A stretch of 5,426 nucleotides of DNA from Ramlibacter sp. (GTDB lineage Bacteria > Pseudomonadota > Gammaproteobacteria > Burkholderiales > Burkholderiaceae_C): NCBI GenBank assembly GCA_021156245.1, contig JAJNBO010000210.1, positions 1-5,426 on the forward strand. The letters run 5' to 3'. A model generated the notes under the pieces. It was not told the DNA's origin, did not search any database, and saw only the letters and a list, made by a program, of their open reading frames with translations. The translations under genes were made by a program, and so were the position numbers. Shown piece by piece: positions 1 to 5,426 of this stretch. Numbering within the stretch: position 1 is the first letter of the stretch; every line of letters begins with the position of its first letter.

Positions 1-729
1 CGCGCCGCGGAAATGCAGTCGCGCCAGCCGCTCGCCACCCGTGCTCCCCTCCAGCCGACGCCGGAGCACGCGCTCGCCGCGGCGCGCGCGCGCGTGATCG
101 CCAATCCGGGCGTGGACGCGCAGCGCGCGATGGTGGGCGAGGCGGATGCCACCGGCTTCGCTTCGCTGACGCGCGTGCGGCAGGCCGCCGTCCTGTACTC
201 CGCTACTTTCGCCGCATCGCGCCTGCGCGATGGCGCGGCCCTGCAGCGCTTGCAGCCCCGCCTCGAAGCGGCCGCGGCCGGCAACGCCGCGGGCCAGCGG
301 ATCGTCCGGCTGCTGCTCGCGGAGATCGCGCTCGCCCAGGGCAACACGGCGCCCGCCCTGCAGCTGGCGGAGGGCGTGGCGCGGCGGCCCGAACTGCTGC
401 TGGTATCGCAAGCGCAGGTGCAGACGGGGCGCGCCGCCGAAGCGGCGCAGCGCCTGCAGACCTGGGTGGCGAACCAGCCGCGCGACGCCGCGGCATGGCA
501 GATGCTGTCGGCGGCGTACGCCGCGGACCGGCAGCCGCTGCGTGCGGTGCGCGCGGAAGCCGAGGCGCGGGTGGCGCAGCTCGATTACGCGGCGGCGCTG
601 GACCGGCTGAAGGCGGCGCAGGAGCTGGGGCGCCGCAGCCCGGCCACGGACCACATCGAGGCGTCCATCATCGACACGCGGGCGCGCGCCGTGGAATCAC
701 TTCTTCGAGAACAGGCGCTCGAGCGCTGA
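1..729 (+). CDS. M48 family metalloprotease, BepA/YfgC-like, C-terminal part (5' truncated by window)
   Basis: The frame is open from the first base, so this is the last 242 residues of a longer protein; the Met at base 13 is internal and not a start. What is visible is an alanine- and leucine-rich helical region with TPR character. Examples are the stretches around LLLAEIALAQGN, VSQAQVQTGRAAEAAQRL and AWQMLSAAYAADRQPLRAVRA, followed by the closing IDTR...LLREQALE motif that ends BepA-type proteases. Known members are periplasmic zinc proteases with an N-terminal HExxH domain and a C-terminal TPR domain, and they act in quality control of outer-membrane protein (LptD/BAM) assembly. The catalytic domain and signal peptide lie upstream of the window, so peptidase activity cannot be checked here. 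Its last 33 bp overlap the convergent holin-family gene. The family call rests on the tail and TPR pattern only. Confidence 0.8.
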   Translation, partial: RAAEMQSRQPLATRAPLQPTPEHALAAARARVIANPGVDAQRAMVGEADATGFASLTRVRQAAVLYSATFAASRLRDGAALQRLQPRLEAAAAGNAAGQRIVRLLLAEIALAQGNTAPALQLAEGVARRPELLLVSQAQVQTGRAAEAAQRLQTWVANQPRDAAAWQMLSAAYAADRQPLRAVRAEAEARVAQLDYAAALDRLKAAQELGRRSPATDHIEASIIDTRARAVESLLREQALER

Positions 730-1053
730 TTCGATCACCACGCCGATGGCGGTGTAGATCAGCGAGCCGACCAGGGCCGCGACGAAGTCGCGCACCTGGA
801 AGCCGTCCAGCACCGCTGCGGCGGCCCAGAACACGAACGCGTTGATCACGAACAGGAACAGGCCCAGCGTGAGCACCGTCACCGGCAGCGTGAGCACCAC
901 CAGCACCGGCCGCACCACGGTGTTGAGCAGGCCGATCAGCAGCGCGGCGAGCATGGCGGAGCCGAAACTCATGATCGTCACGCCCTGGTACACGTAGGCG
1001 ACGAACAGCAGCGCCGAGGCGCTGAGGATCCATTTGACGATCAGTTTCACCAT
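697..1053 (-). CDS. Phage holin family (4-TMS, PF04020/YvlD-type) small membrane protein
   Basis: This 118-aa protein is almost wholly hydrophobic. It has about four membrane helices (roughly residues 4-22, 29-47, 50-75 and 88-108), a positively charged N-terminus (MVKLIVKW) and a charged tail ending in SKK. The central LLNTVVRPVLVVLTLPVTVL segment followed by GLFLFVINAFVFW is typical of the 'four-TMS phage holin family' proteins, which are widespread chromosomal proteins of unknown role. The name does not imply a prophage, and no phage genes are nearby. I chose the ATG at 1053 because the 37 in-frame codons upstream lack family character. No clear Shine-Dalgarno precedes it, so it may be translated by coupling: the stop of the upstream gene is 31 bp away on the same strand. 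It is the last gene of the terC unit and overlaps the end of the M48 gene tail-to-tail. Confidence 0.85.
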   Translation of the reverse strand: MVKLIVKWILSASALLFVAYVYQGVTIMSFGSAMLAALLIGLLNTVVRPVLVVLTLPVTVLTLGLFLFVINAFVFWAAAAVLDGFQVRDFVAALVGSLIYTAIGVVIESALERLFSKK

Positions 1054-1084
1054 GGGCGCGGAGCATAGCAGCCCACCCGCGCGC

Positions 1085-1489
1085 CTATTCGACGGCGAGC
1101 AGCAGCACGGCCCCCAGCCCGAGCAGCGTGCCGGGCACCGGGCCCGCCGCGCCGCGGTCGTCACGGTCCCTGGGCCGCCGCACGTCGAGCACGCGGACCG
1201 CCCCGTGCTCCGCCATCAGCGTGCGCGTGAGTTCGGGCAGCGGCCCGCGGGCCAGCACCGGCGTGACGGCGTCGCCGCGCGCCCGCAACGCCGGGACCAT
1301 CTGGTCGAACAGCTTGTCCGCCCACCTGGCGCGCCAGTTCTCGCGGGCGGAATGACTCACCCATTTGCTGATGCGATGCGTCATGCGGGGGGCGCAGGCC
1401 ACCAGCACCCAGTGGGTCGGTACGTCGCCGCCCGCCATGTGCTGCCGGGCGTAGGCGGGGTCGTCCAGGTACACGATGACCTTGTCCAT
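1085..1489 (-). CDS. Conserved hypothetical protein, middle gene of the terC unit
   Basis: This 134-aa protein has no function I can name. I recall similar proteins in Burkholderiales genomes annotated only as hypothetical. It begins MDKVIVYLDDPAYAR, a strand-then-acidic pattern. A short hydrophobic strand follows (THWVLVACAPRM), then a conserved-looking helical block rich in Trp, Arg and Lys (HRISKWVSHSARENWRARWADKLF, residues 39-61). Next come VTPVLARGPLPELT and a strand ending AVRVLDVRRP (residues 97-106). The last 15 residues are hydrophobic and could be a weak tail anchor. The alternating strands and helices suggest a small alpha/beta fold; a link to universal-stress-like folds is only a guess. 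The ATG at 1489 has a good Shine-Dalgarno (AGGGAG about 6 nt upstream), which decides this start over longer in-frame options. It lies 22 bp after terC and 31 bp before the holin-family gene, so co-transcription is likely. Confidence 0.75.
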   Translation of the reverse strand: MDKVIVYLDDPAYARQHMAGGDVPTHWVLVACAPRMTHRISKWVSHSARENWRARWADKLFDQMVPALRARGDAVTPVLARGPLPELTRTLMAEHGAVRVLDVRRPRDRDDRGAAGPVPGTLLGLGAVLLLAVE

Positions 1490-1511
1490 GCGGGCTCCCT
1501 GCGGGCTGCGT

Positions 1512-2198
1512 TCAGCCGGCTTCGGCAGGCGCCCGTGAAGCGCGGGACGCCCACCAGCCGGCGCCGAGCACGCCGGCGATGCAGACAGCATACGTGCTCC
1601 AGCGGGCCAGCGCATTCGGATCGAACACGTTGTCGAGGACCGGCTCGCCGATGATCATCTTCGCCGCCGTGAAGGCCAGCACCGCGGCGCCGAGCTGGAT
1701 GATGATGGGGAAGCGGTCCACCAGCTTGAGCACGATGCTGCTGCCGAACACGACGATGGGCACGCTGATCAGCAGCCCGATCACCACGAGGTCCATGGCG
1801 CCGTGCGCCGCGCCGGCGACGCCCAGCACGTTGTCGACACCCATGAGCGCGTCGGCGATCACGATCGTCTTCATGGCGCCCCAGAAGGTGCTGGCCACCG
1901 GGCCGTGCTCGTCCTTGTTGCCGTCGCCCGCGAGCAGGCGGTAGGCGATCCACAGCAGGCCGACTCCGCCGACCAGCATCAGGCCCGGGATCTTCAGCAG
2001 CCACACCACGCCTACCGTCATCACCGCGCGCACGCCGATGGCCCCGACGGTGCCCCAGATCACCGCCTTCTTTTGCAGGTGCGGCGGCAGGTTGCGGGCG
2101 GCGAGCGCGATGACGATCGCGTTGTCGCCGGCGAGGACGAGGTCGATGAGGATGATCGCCAGCAGGGCGGACCACCAGGGTGCAGAGAGGAATTCCAT
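1512..2198 (-). CDS. TerC family integral membrane protein (YjbE-type), putative manganese exporter
   Basis: This 228-aa protein of about seven hydrophobic segments matches the short TerC/YjbE class. Two internally related acidic membrane motifs are visible: DLVLAGDNAIVIALAARNLP (residues 19-38) and DALMGVDNVLGVAGAAHG (116-133). Their Asp and Asn residues are the expected metal-binding positions. TerC family members such as E. coli Alx and B. subtilis YkoY/YceF are linked to Mn2+ efflux or to metal loading of exported enzymes. The manganese-type riboswitch in the leader supports such a role here. The ATG at 2198 gives the usual MEFL...WW N-terminus. GGAG sits 10 nt upstream, a slightly long spacing. 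An in-frame ATG at 2228 would add ten residues but disagrees with the family. Two further genes follow closely on the same strand. The exact substrate is inferred. Confidence 0.93.
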   Translation of the reverse strand: MEFLSAPWWSALLAIILIDLVLAGDNAIVIALAARNLPPHLQKKAVIWGTVGAIGVRAVMTVGVVWLLKIPGLMLVGGVGLLWIAYRLLAGDGNKDEHGPVASTFWGAMKTIVIADALMGVDNVLGVAGAAHGAMDLVVIGLLISVPIVVFGSSIVLKLVDRFPIIIQLGAAVLAFTAAKMIIGEPVLDNVFDPNALARWSTYAVCIAGVLGAGWWASRASRAPAEAG

Positions 2199-2203
2199 TT
2201 GTC

Positions 2204-2252
2204 GAAGGCTCCGGTCGGACATGAACATGCCCGGCGACTGGATGGGAGCTTC
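2204..2252 (-). promoter_or_regulatory. Possible Shine-Dalgarno-sequestering hairpin (riboswitch expression platform)
   Basis: On the minus strand GAAGCUCC (2252-2245) can pair with GGAGCCUUC (2212-2204), eight base pairs with one bulged C. The 3' arm contains the GGAG that serves terC. The intervening loop could itself form a small hairpin, GGGCAU/AUGUCC. Hiding the ribosome binding site is the usual control mode described for proteobacterial members of this riboswitch class. I see no strong terminator with a U-run between the aptamer and terC, which favours translational control. The pairing was found by eye, so this is inference. Confidence 0.45.
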
Positions 2253-2300
2253 GTTTCCTTGGAGAAAGGAGGCCTCGATCCAGGCCGCGCGGGCCCGATC

Positions 2301-2416
2301 GAAGGTCTTGCTCAGCGGCTGGTGGGCCGCCCGGCGCGCCGGAAGCAGGGCTTCGTATTGACGGCGAATCCGAGTCGCGGCGCGTTGCGGCGCAGCGGTG
2401 GGAGCTACTCCCCTTC
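2301..2416 (-). ncRNA. yybP-ykoY manganese riboswitch (aptamer) in the terC leader
   Basis: Read on the minus strand, the RNA carries the hallmarks of the yybP-ykoY class. GGGGAGUAGC lies at 2413-2404, a GUCAAUACG loop segment at 2362-2354, and GCAAGACC at 2311-2304. The ends pair as the closing helix P1: GAAGG (2416-2412) with CCUUC (2305-2301). Just inside, GCUC can pair with GAGC. The GUCAAUA loop is closed by UUCG/CGAA and then GG/CC around an A-G mismatch. GCGGC/GCCGC forms another hairpin before the 3' conserved box. This class senses Mn2+ and normally controls TerC, MntP or P-type ATPase genes, which fits the terC start 102 nt downstream. The boundaries are those of P1. I worked out pairing by eye and did not score it against the Rfam model. 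Confidence 0.9.
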
Positions 2417-2424
2417 TGCGGCGA

Positions 2425-2433
2425 ATTACACCA
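2425..2433 (-). promoter_or_regulatory. Extended -10 promoter element for the terC riboswitch transcript
   Basis: On the minus strand the sequence TGGTGTAAT combines a TG extension with a -10 hexamer, TGTAAT, that matches TATAAT at five of six positions. Transcription would start near 2418, one or two bases before helix P1 of the riboswitch, which is where a leader should begin. No convincing -35 hexamer is seen 16-18 bp upstream in the GC-rich flank, as is common for extended -10 promoters. Confidence 0.5.
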
Positions 2434-2465
2434 CAGGCGCCGCCGCGCTGGCGCGCACCGGGCGC

Positions 2466-2471
2466 TATCAT
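2466..2471 (+). promoter_or_regulatory. Candidate -10 element upstream of the DUF3717/DUF1289 gene
   Basis: TATCAT lies 27 bp before the ATG at 2499 and differs from TATAAT at one position. No good -35 box is present at the normal spacing, and the site is divergent from the terC leader promoter about 35 bp away. This is a weak call based on one hexamer in GC-rich surroundings. Confidence 0.25.
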
Positions 2472-2498
2472 GCCCGTCCGCCTCCCAGCGTCCGATCC

Positions 2499-2942
2499 AT
2501 GGCCGGCATCCACATCACAGACATCGAAGCCGCCATCAACTGGTGGCGCGAGCGCAAGCCCTCCCCCGACGGCGTCACGCTCGCCCCCGAGCTGCGCGCG
2601 CTCGCCGAGGTCTATGCGCTGATGGTCTTCCACCACGAGGACGAGGCCAGCGAGGCGGGCTTCCCCCCGAAGGCCTATGCGGCATGGAAGGCCTGGTACG
2701 AGACCCAGCCCGATACGCCTTGCATCGCGATCTGCTCCACCAGCCAGGGCGATGCCGAGTGCAAGGGCTGTGGCCGCACCTTCGACGAAGTTCAGCACTG
2801 GACGGAGATGAGCCCGGGCGAGAAGCGCCAGGTCTGGCGCCGCATCACCCTGGAGGGCGATGCGTGGCGCTTCAACCGTTACGCGGAGCGGGCGGCGGAA
2901 GGCGCTGGCGAGAGCCAGCCCGCCACGCCGCAGCGGCGCTGA
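2499..2942 (+). CDS. DUF3717 + DUF1289 domain protein with a Cys4 cluster
   Basis: This 147-aa protein has two recognisable parts. Residues 3-45 (IHITDIEAAINWWRERKPS, then a helix ending in EVYALMVFHH) match the short DUF3717 module found in Burkholderiales. Residues 72-117 match DUF1289: PCIAIC, then CKGCGRTFDEVQHW and an SPGEKRQVWRRI helix. The four cysteines C75, C79, C88 and C91 (C-x3-C-x8-C-x2-C) probably bind a metal such as zinc or iron; neither domain has an assigned function that I know of. The ATG at 2499 begins exactly at the DUF3717 start (MAGIHITDIE), and in-frame sequence upstream lacks family features. No clear Shine-Dalgarno is visible. The next gene starts 2 nt after the stop, so the two are very likely co-translated. 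Confidence 0.85.
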   Translation: MAGIHITDIEAAINWWRERKPSPDGVTLAPELRALAEVYALMVFHHEDEASEAGFPPKAYAAWKAWYETQPDTPCIAICSTSQGDAECKGCGRTFDEVQHWTEMSPGEKRQVWRRITLEGDAWRFNRYAERAAEGAGESQPATPQRR

Positions 2943-2944
2943 CC

Positions 2945-3256
2945 GTGCGCCGGCTGCTGCAGGCTCCCAACCTGGCGATCGCCTCGATGTGGGCGGACAC
3001 TTTGCGCGAGGCCGGCATCACGGCGAGCGTCGAACGCCAGTTCCTCTCCGGGGCCGCGGGCCAGCTGCCGCCGGACCAGTGCCTGCCGGAGATCTGGATC
3101 GCCCACGAGGAGCAGGAGGGCGCCGCGCGCAAGCTGCTGGAGCAGTTGCAAAGCCTGCCGCAGCGGCGCTGGCAATGCAGCTGTGGAGAGCTGGTCGAAG
3201 GCGGCTTCGAGTCCTGCTGGAGCTGCGGCAAGCCGATGCCGTTAGGTGCTTTGTAG
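2945..3256 (+). CDS. DUF2007 domain protein with C-terminal zinc-ribbon-like tail
   Basis: This 103-aa protein starts VRRLLQAPNLAIASMWADTL and continues with EAGI..SVERQF, LPEIWI and an EEQEGAARKLLEQL helix. This is the pattern of DUF2007 (a 'putative signal-transducing protein' domain, small ferredoxin-like fold). The tail, residues 77-98, carries C78-x-C80-G and C91-x2-C94-G, a probable zinc knuckle; the first pair is C-x-C rather than the usual C-x2-C. I chose the GTG at 2945 because homologues begin at this Arg-Leu-Gln-Ala-Pro-Asn segment and the preceding in-frame sequence is the shadow of the upstream gene. There is no Shine-Dalgarno, but the start lies 2 nt after the upstream stop, so translation is probably coupled. 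The function is unknown; both proteins of the pair carry four-cysteine sites. Confidence 0.82.
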   Translation: MRRLLQAPNLAIASMWADTLREAGITASVERQFLSGAAGQLPPDQCLPEIWIAHEEQEGAARKLLEQLQSLPQRRWQCSCGELVEGGFESCWSCGKPMPLGAL

Positions 3257-3281
3257 TCACCCAAACGGAGGGTTGTAACTA
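3251..3281 (+). promoter_or_regulatory. Candidate promoter of the RTX gene
   Basis: The gap 3257-3327 is strikingly AT-rich for this window. TTGTAG (3251-3256), overlapping the stop of the preceding gene, could be a -35 box, and TGTAAC or TAACTA (3274-3281) a -10 box at 17-19 bp spacing. Transcription would then begin around 3287-3290 and leave a leader of about 40 nt before the ATG at 3328. The hexamer matches are modest. Confidence 0.3.
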
Positions 3282-3327
3282 TAGGTTGATGATGTTGCAA
3301 TGCGTGTCCACTTCACTCAGCAACGCC

Positions 3328-4164
3328 ATGGCCAAACTGTTTGCCAACTTCGCGATCGACTACAGCCAACTGGACATCAGCGGCCTGAACTCGGCCACTG
3401 ACTCCGGCTTCGACGACAACCTGAATGTCGAGGTGCATGGAGTTACCTACCAGGACGTGCTGTGGTTCGAGGAGGGGCTGGACGACATCGCCTTTGGCGG
3501 AACCGGCTTCACCATGAATAGCGACGGCGCGGTGACCGGCGGCACGGTCAAGGGCGTGCTCACCCATGCGTGGAACGGCAGCGCCTGGGTCGAGGACTGG
3601 CGGATCGAGGGCCTCGACGTGTCGGCTGTTTCGCTGTACCGGGCGGCACTGACCGGCGGGACCACCGACGACATGTCGATCGTGGCGAGCGCCATGTCGG
3701 GCGCGGACACCTTCCTGCTTTCGAGATTCGCGGACAAGATGCGCGGTTTCGGCGGCAACGACAAGCTGTCCGGCAATGCCGGCAACGACATGCTGCAGGG
3801 TGATGGCGGGAACGACATCCTGACGGGTGGCGCTGGGGCAGACACGCTGAGCGGCAATTCCGGCGCGGACGTGTTCGACTACAACTTGGTGACAGAGTCC
3901 CGCGGGCGTGCGGTCGACCTGATCATCGACTTCGTCCGCGGCCAGGACAAGATCGACCTGTCCGGCATCGATGCCAACGTGGCGGCGGTCGGCAACCAGG
4001 CGTTCAACGGCTTGATCAAGGCCGGCGTGGAATTCACGCGTGCAGGACAGCTCCGTTTCGTGGACGGCGTTCTGATGGGGAACACCGACACCGACGCCGC
4101 CGCCGAATTCGCGATCGTGCTGAACGGCGTGACCGCCCTCAACGTCGCCGACTTCGTTCTCTAG
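3328..4164 (+). CDS. RTX-type calcium-binding protein, probably type I secreted
   Basis: This 278-aa protein has an N-terminal region (residues 1-125) with aromatic and glycine-rich strands (GVTYQDVLWFEEGLDDIAFGG, then SDGAVTGGTVKG) and no catalytic motif I recognise. Five nonapeptide repeats follow at about 140-184: GFGGNDKL, SGNAGNDML, QGDGGNDIL, TGGAGADTL and SGNSGADVF. These form a calcium-binding beta-roll. Next is the serralysin-C-like segment VDLIIDFVRGQDKIDLSGID (197-216), and the chain ends ...LNVADFVL, a hydrophobic C-terminus typical of type I secretion signals. There is no Sec signal peptide. The protein is small for the family, and no ABC transporter, membrane fusion or acyltransferase gene lies nearby. 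The ATG at 3328 lacks a Shine-Dalgarno; ATGs at 3289 and 3292, preceded by AGG, would add 12-13 residues (MMLQCVSTS...). GC is visibly lower than in neighbouring genes. The biological role cannot be told from the repeats. Confidence 0.88.
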   Translation: MAKLFANFAIDYSQLDISGLNSATDSGFDDNLNVEVHGVTYQDVLWFEEGLDDIAFGGTGFTMNSDGAVTGGTVKGVLTHAWNGSAWVEDWRIEGLDVSAVSLYRAALTGGTTDDMSIVASAMSGADTFLLSRFADKMRGFGGNDKLSGNAGNDMLQGDGGNDILTGGAGADTLSGNSGADVFDYNLVTESRGRAVDLIIDFVRGQDKIDLSGIDANVAAVGNQAFNGLIKAGVEFTRAGQLRFVDGVLMGNTDTDAAAEFAIVLNGVTALNVADFVL

Positions 4165-4167
4165 CGT

Positions 4168-4728
4168 CTACTTCCAACGCAGCGGCTCGATGTCGACGGT
4201 GCGCGCGCCGTCGCCCATCATCAGCACGCCTTCCTGCAGCGTCGCCTGCAACTGCATGGAACGCTGGGCCAGGGAGGCGAGCTGCTGCGACGCCTCCGCG
4301 GGGATCCGGAACACCGACAGGTTGTTCAGGCGCGTCAGCTTGGTCTCGATGCCGCGCCACCAGACTTCGGCCGCATGGTGGAAGGCATAGACGGCCACCT
4401 GGTCGGCCTGCCGGCACGCCTTCATCATGGCCACTTCGTCCGGCTGGCCGACCTCGATCCACAAGCGCGTGGCGCCCGTGAAGTCCCGCAGCCATGCGTC
4501 CGGTTCGCTGGGGTCGCTCAGGCCCTTGCCGAAGGCGAGCGTGCCGTCGCCGCCGCAGACCGTCTGCAGTTCGTGCGCATGGAAGGCCAGCGCCGCCAGG
4601 CGGACCATCATGCGTTCGTCGTTCTCGCTCGGATGCCGCGCCAATGTCAGCGACAGGTCCGCGTAGTAACCGCGGTCGATGTCGGCGATGGCGAGCTGCG
4701 CCTTGAAGATGGTGGACTTGATGGCCAA
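4168..4728 (-). CDS. yaeQ: YaeQ family protein
   Basis: This 186-aa protein (E. coli YaeQ is about 181) shows the family landmarks in order: AIKSTIFKAQLAIADIDRGYYAD at the N-terminus, LARHPSENDERMMVRLAALA (residues 29-48), GKGLSDPSEPDAWLRDFTG (67-85), then LWIEVGQPDEVAMMKAC (88-104). YaeQ proteins adopt a PD-(D/E)XK nuclease-like fold, and the Asp and Glu residues of the last two blocks lie where that fold has its active site. The cellular role is unsettled; an early report tied YaeQ to haemolysin or RfaH complementation. The start is TTG at 4728, since family alignment requires it and no ATG or GTG is available there. Ribosome binding is weak (GGA only). It follows purB by 10 nt, so coupled expression is likely. 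Its stop is 3 bp from the stop of the convergent RTX gene. Confidence 0.93.
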   Translation of the reverse strand: MAIKSTIFKAQLAIADIDRGYYADLSLTLARHPSENDERMMVRLAALAFHAHELQTVCGGDGTLAFGKGLSDPSEPDAWLRDFTGATRLWIEVGQPDEVAMMKACRQADQVAVYAFHHAAEVWWRGIETKLTRLNNLSVFRIPAEASQQLASLAQRSMQLQATLQEGVLMMGDGARTVDIEPLRWK

Positions 4729-4738
4729 GGCGGTCCGA

Positions 4739-5426
<688 letters not shown>

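Noticed and set aside
697..1053. Prophage remnant suggested by the holin family name
   Set aside because: The family is mostly chromosomal and no lysis, capsid, integrase or att-like features are present.
2271..2290. GGCCU/AGGCC hairpin after the riboswitch as an intrinsic terminator
   Set aside because: The stem is only five pairs and is followed by a mixed pyrimidine run rather than a U-tract.
2331..2342. Perfect palindrome CCGGCGCGCCGG as an operator
   Set aside because: It lies inside the riboswitch aptamer and such palindromes are frequent in very GC-rich DNA; it may be a hairpin within the aptamer but there is no reason to call a protein-binding site.
1803..2498. Plus-strand open frame upstream of and in frame with the DUF3717 gene
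   Set aside because: It is antisense to terC and the riboswitch. Long open frames are expected by chance at this GC content, and the residue composition is His/Arg/Asp-rich as in shadows.
2199..2798. Long minus-strand extension of the terC frame (200 extra codons)
   Set aside because: It runs through the riboswitch and antisense to the DUF3717/DUF1289 gene. The translation has no family character, and TerC proteins of this class start at the MEFL Met.
2872..3300. Minus-strand frame of 142 codons opposite the DUF2007 gene
   Set aside because: It covers the antisense of two recognised genes and shows no domain; explained as a GC-driven shadow.
3447..3857. Minus-strand frame of 136 codons within the RTX gene
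   Set aside because: Antisense of the repeat region gives low-complexity Ser/Pro/Leu sequence with no support.
3728..3880. DNA tandem repeat in the RTX gene
   Set aside because: The periodicity is at the nonapeptide level with diverged codons; it is the protein repeat, not a separate DNA repeat element.

Overview
The window is very GC-rich, densely packed bacterial chromosome. The gene set is an M48/BepA-type periplasmic protease, a YjbE-type TerC, a DUF3717+DUF1289 protein, a DUF2007 protein, YaeQ and PurB. Together with the protein sequences this points to a betaproteobacterium of the order Burkholderiales, probably a Comamonadaceae relative. That assignment is inference from recognised families, not from a search.

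Layout. (1) 1-729, plus strand: the C-terminal TPR part of an M48 metalloprotease cut by the window edge. (2) 697-2198, minus strand: a three-gene unit read as terC, then a conserved hypothetical gene, then a four-helix holin-family membrane protein. Its last gene overlaps the protease gene tail-to-tail by 33 bp. (3) 2199-2498: about 300 bp without protein genes. It holds a yybP-ykoY (manganese) riboswitch on the minus strand, an extended -10 promoter just before it, and a hairpin that could hide the terC ribosome binding site. (4) 2499-3256, plus strand, divergent from the riboswitch: two small genes 2 nt apart, each encoding a four-cysteine, probably zinc-binding protein. (5) 3257-3327: a short AT-rich gap. 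(6) 3328-4164, plus strand: a small RTX calcium-binding protein with a type I secretion-like C-terminus and visibly lower GC. (7) 4168-5426, minus strand: purB (3' half only) followed by yaeQ, 10 nt apart; yaeQ starts with TTG.

How it fits together. The clearest regulated system is the riboswitch-terC unit. Manganese is expected to bind the leader RNA and turn on a TerC family membrane protein linked to Mn2+ export or handling, and the two downstream genes should be co-transcribed. That makes the uncharacterised 134-aa protein and the small holin-family protein candidate members of a manganese response. The RTX gene looks like an independent accessory gene. purB-yaeQ and the DUF pair look like ordinary core genes. 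I found no tRNA, rRNA, CRISPR array, insertion sequence or phage module.
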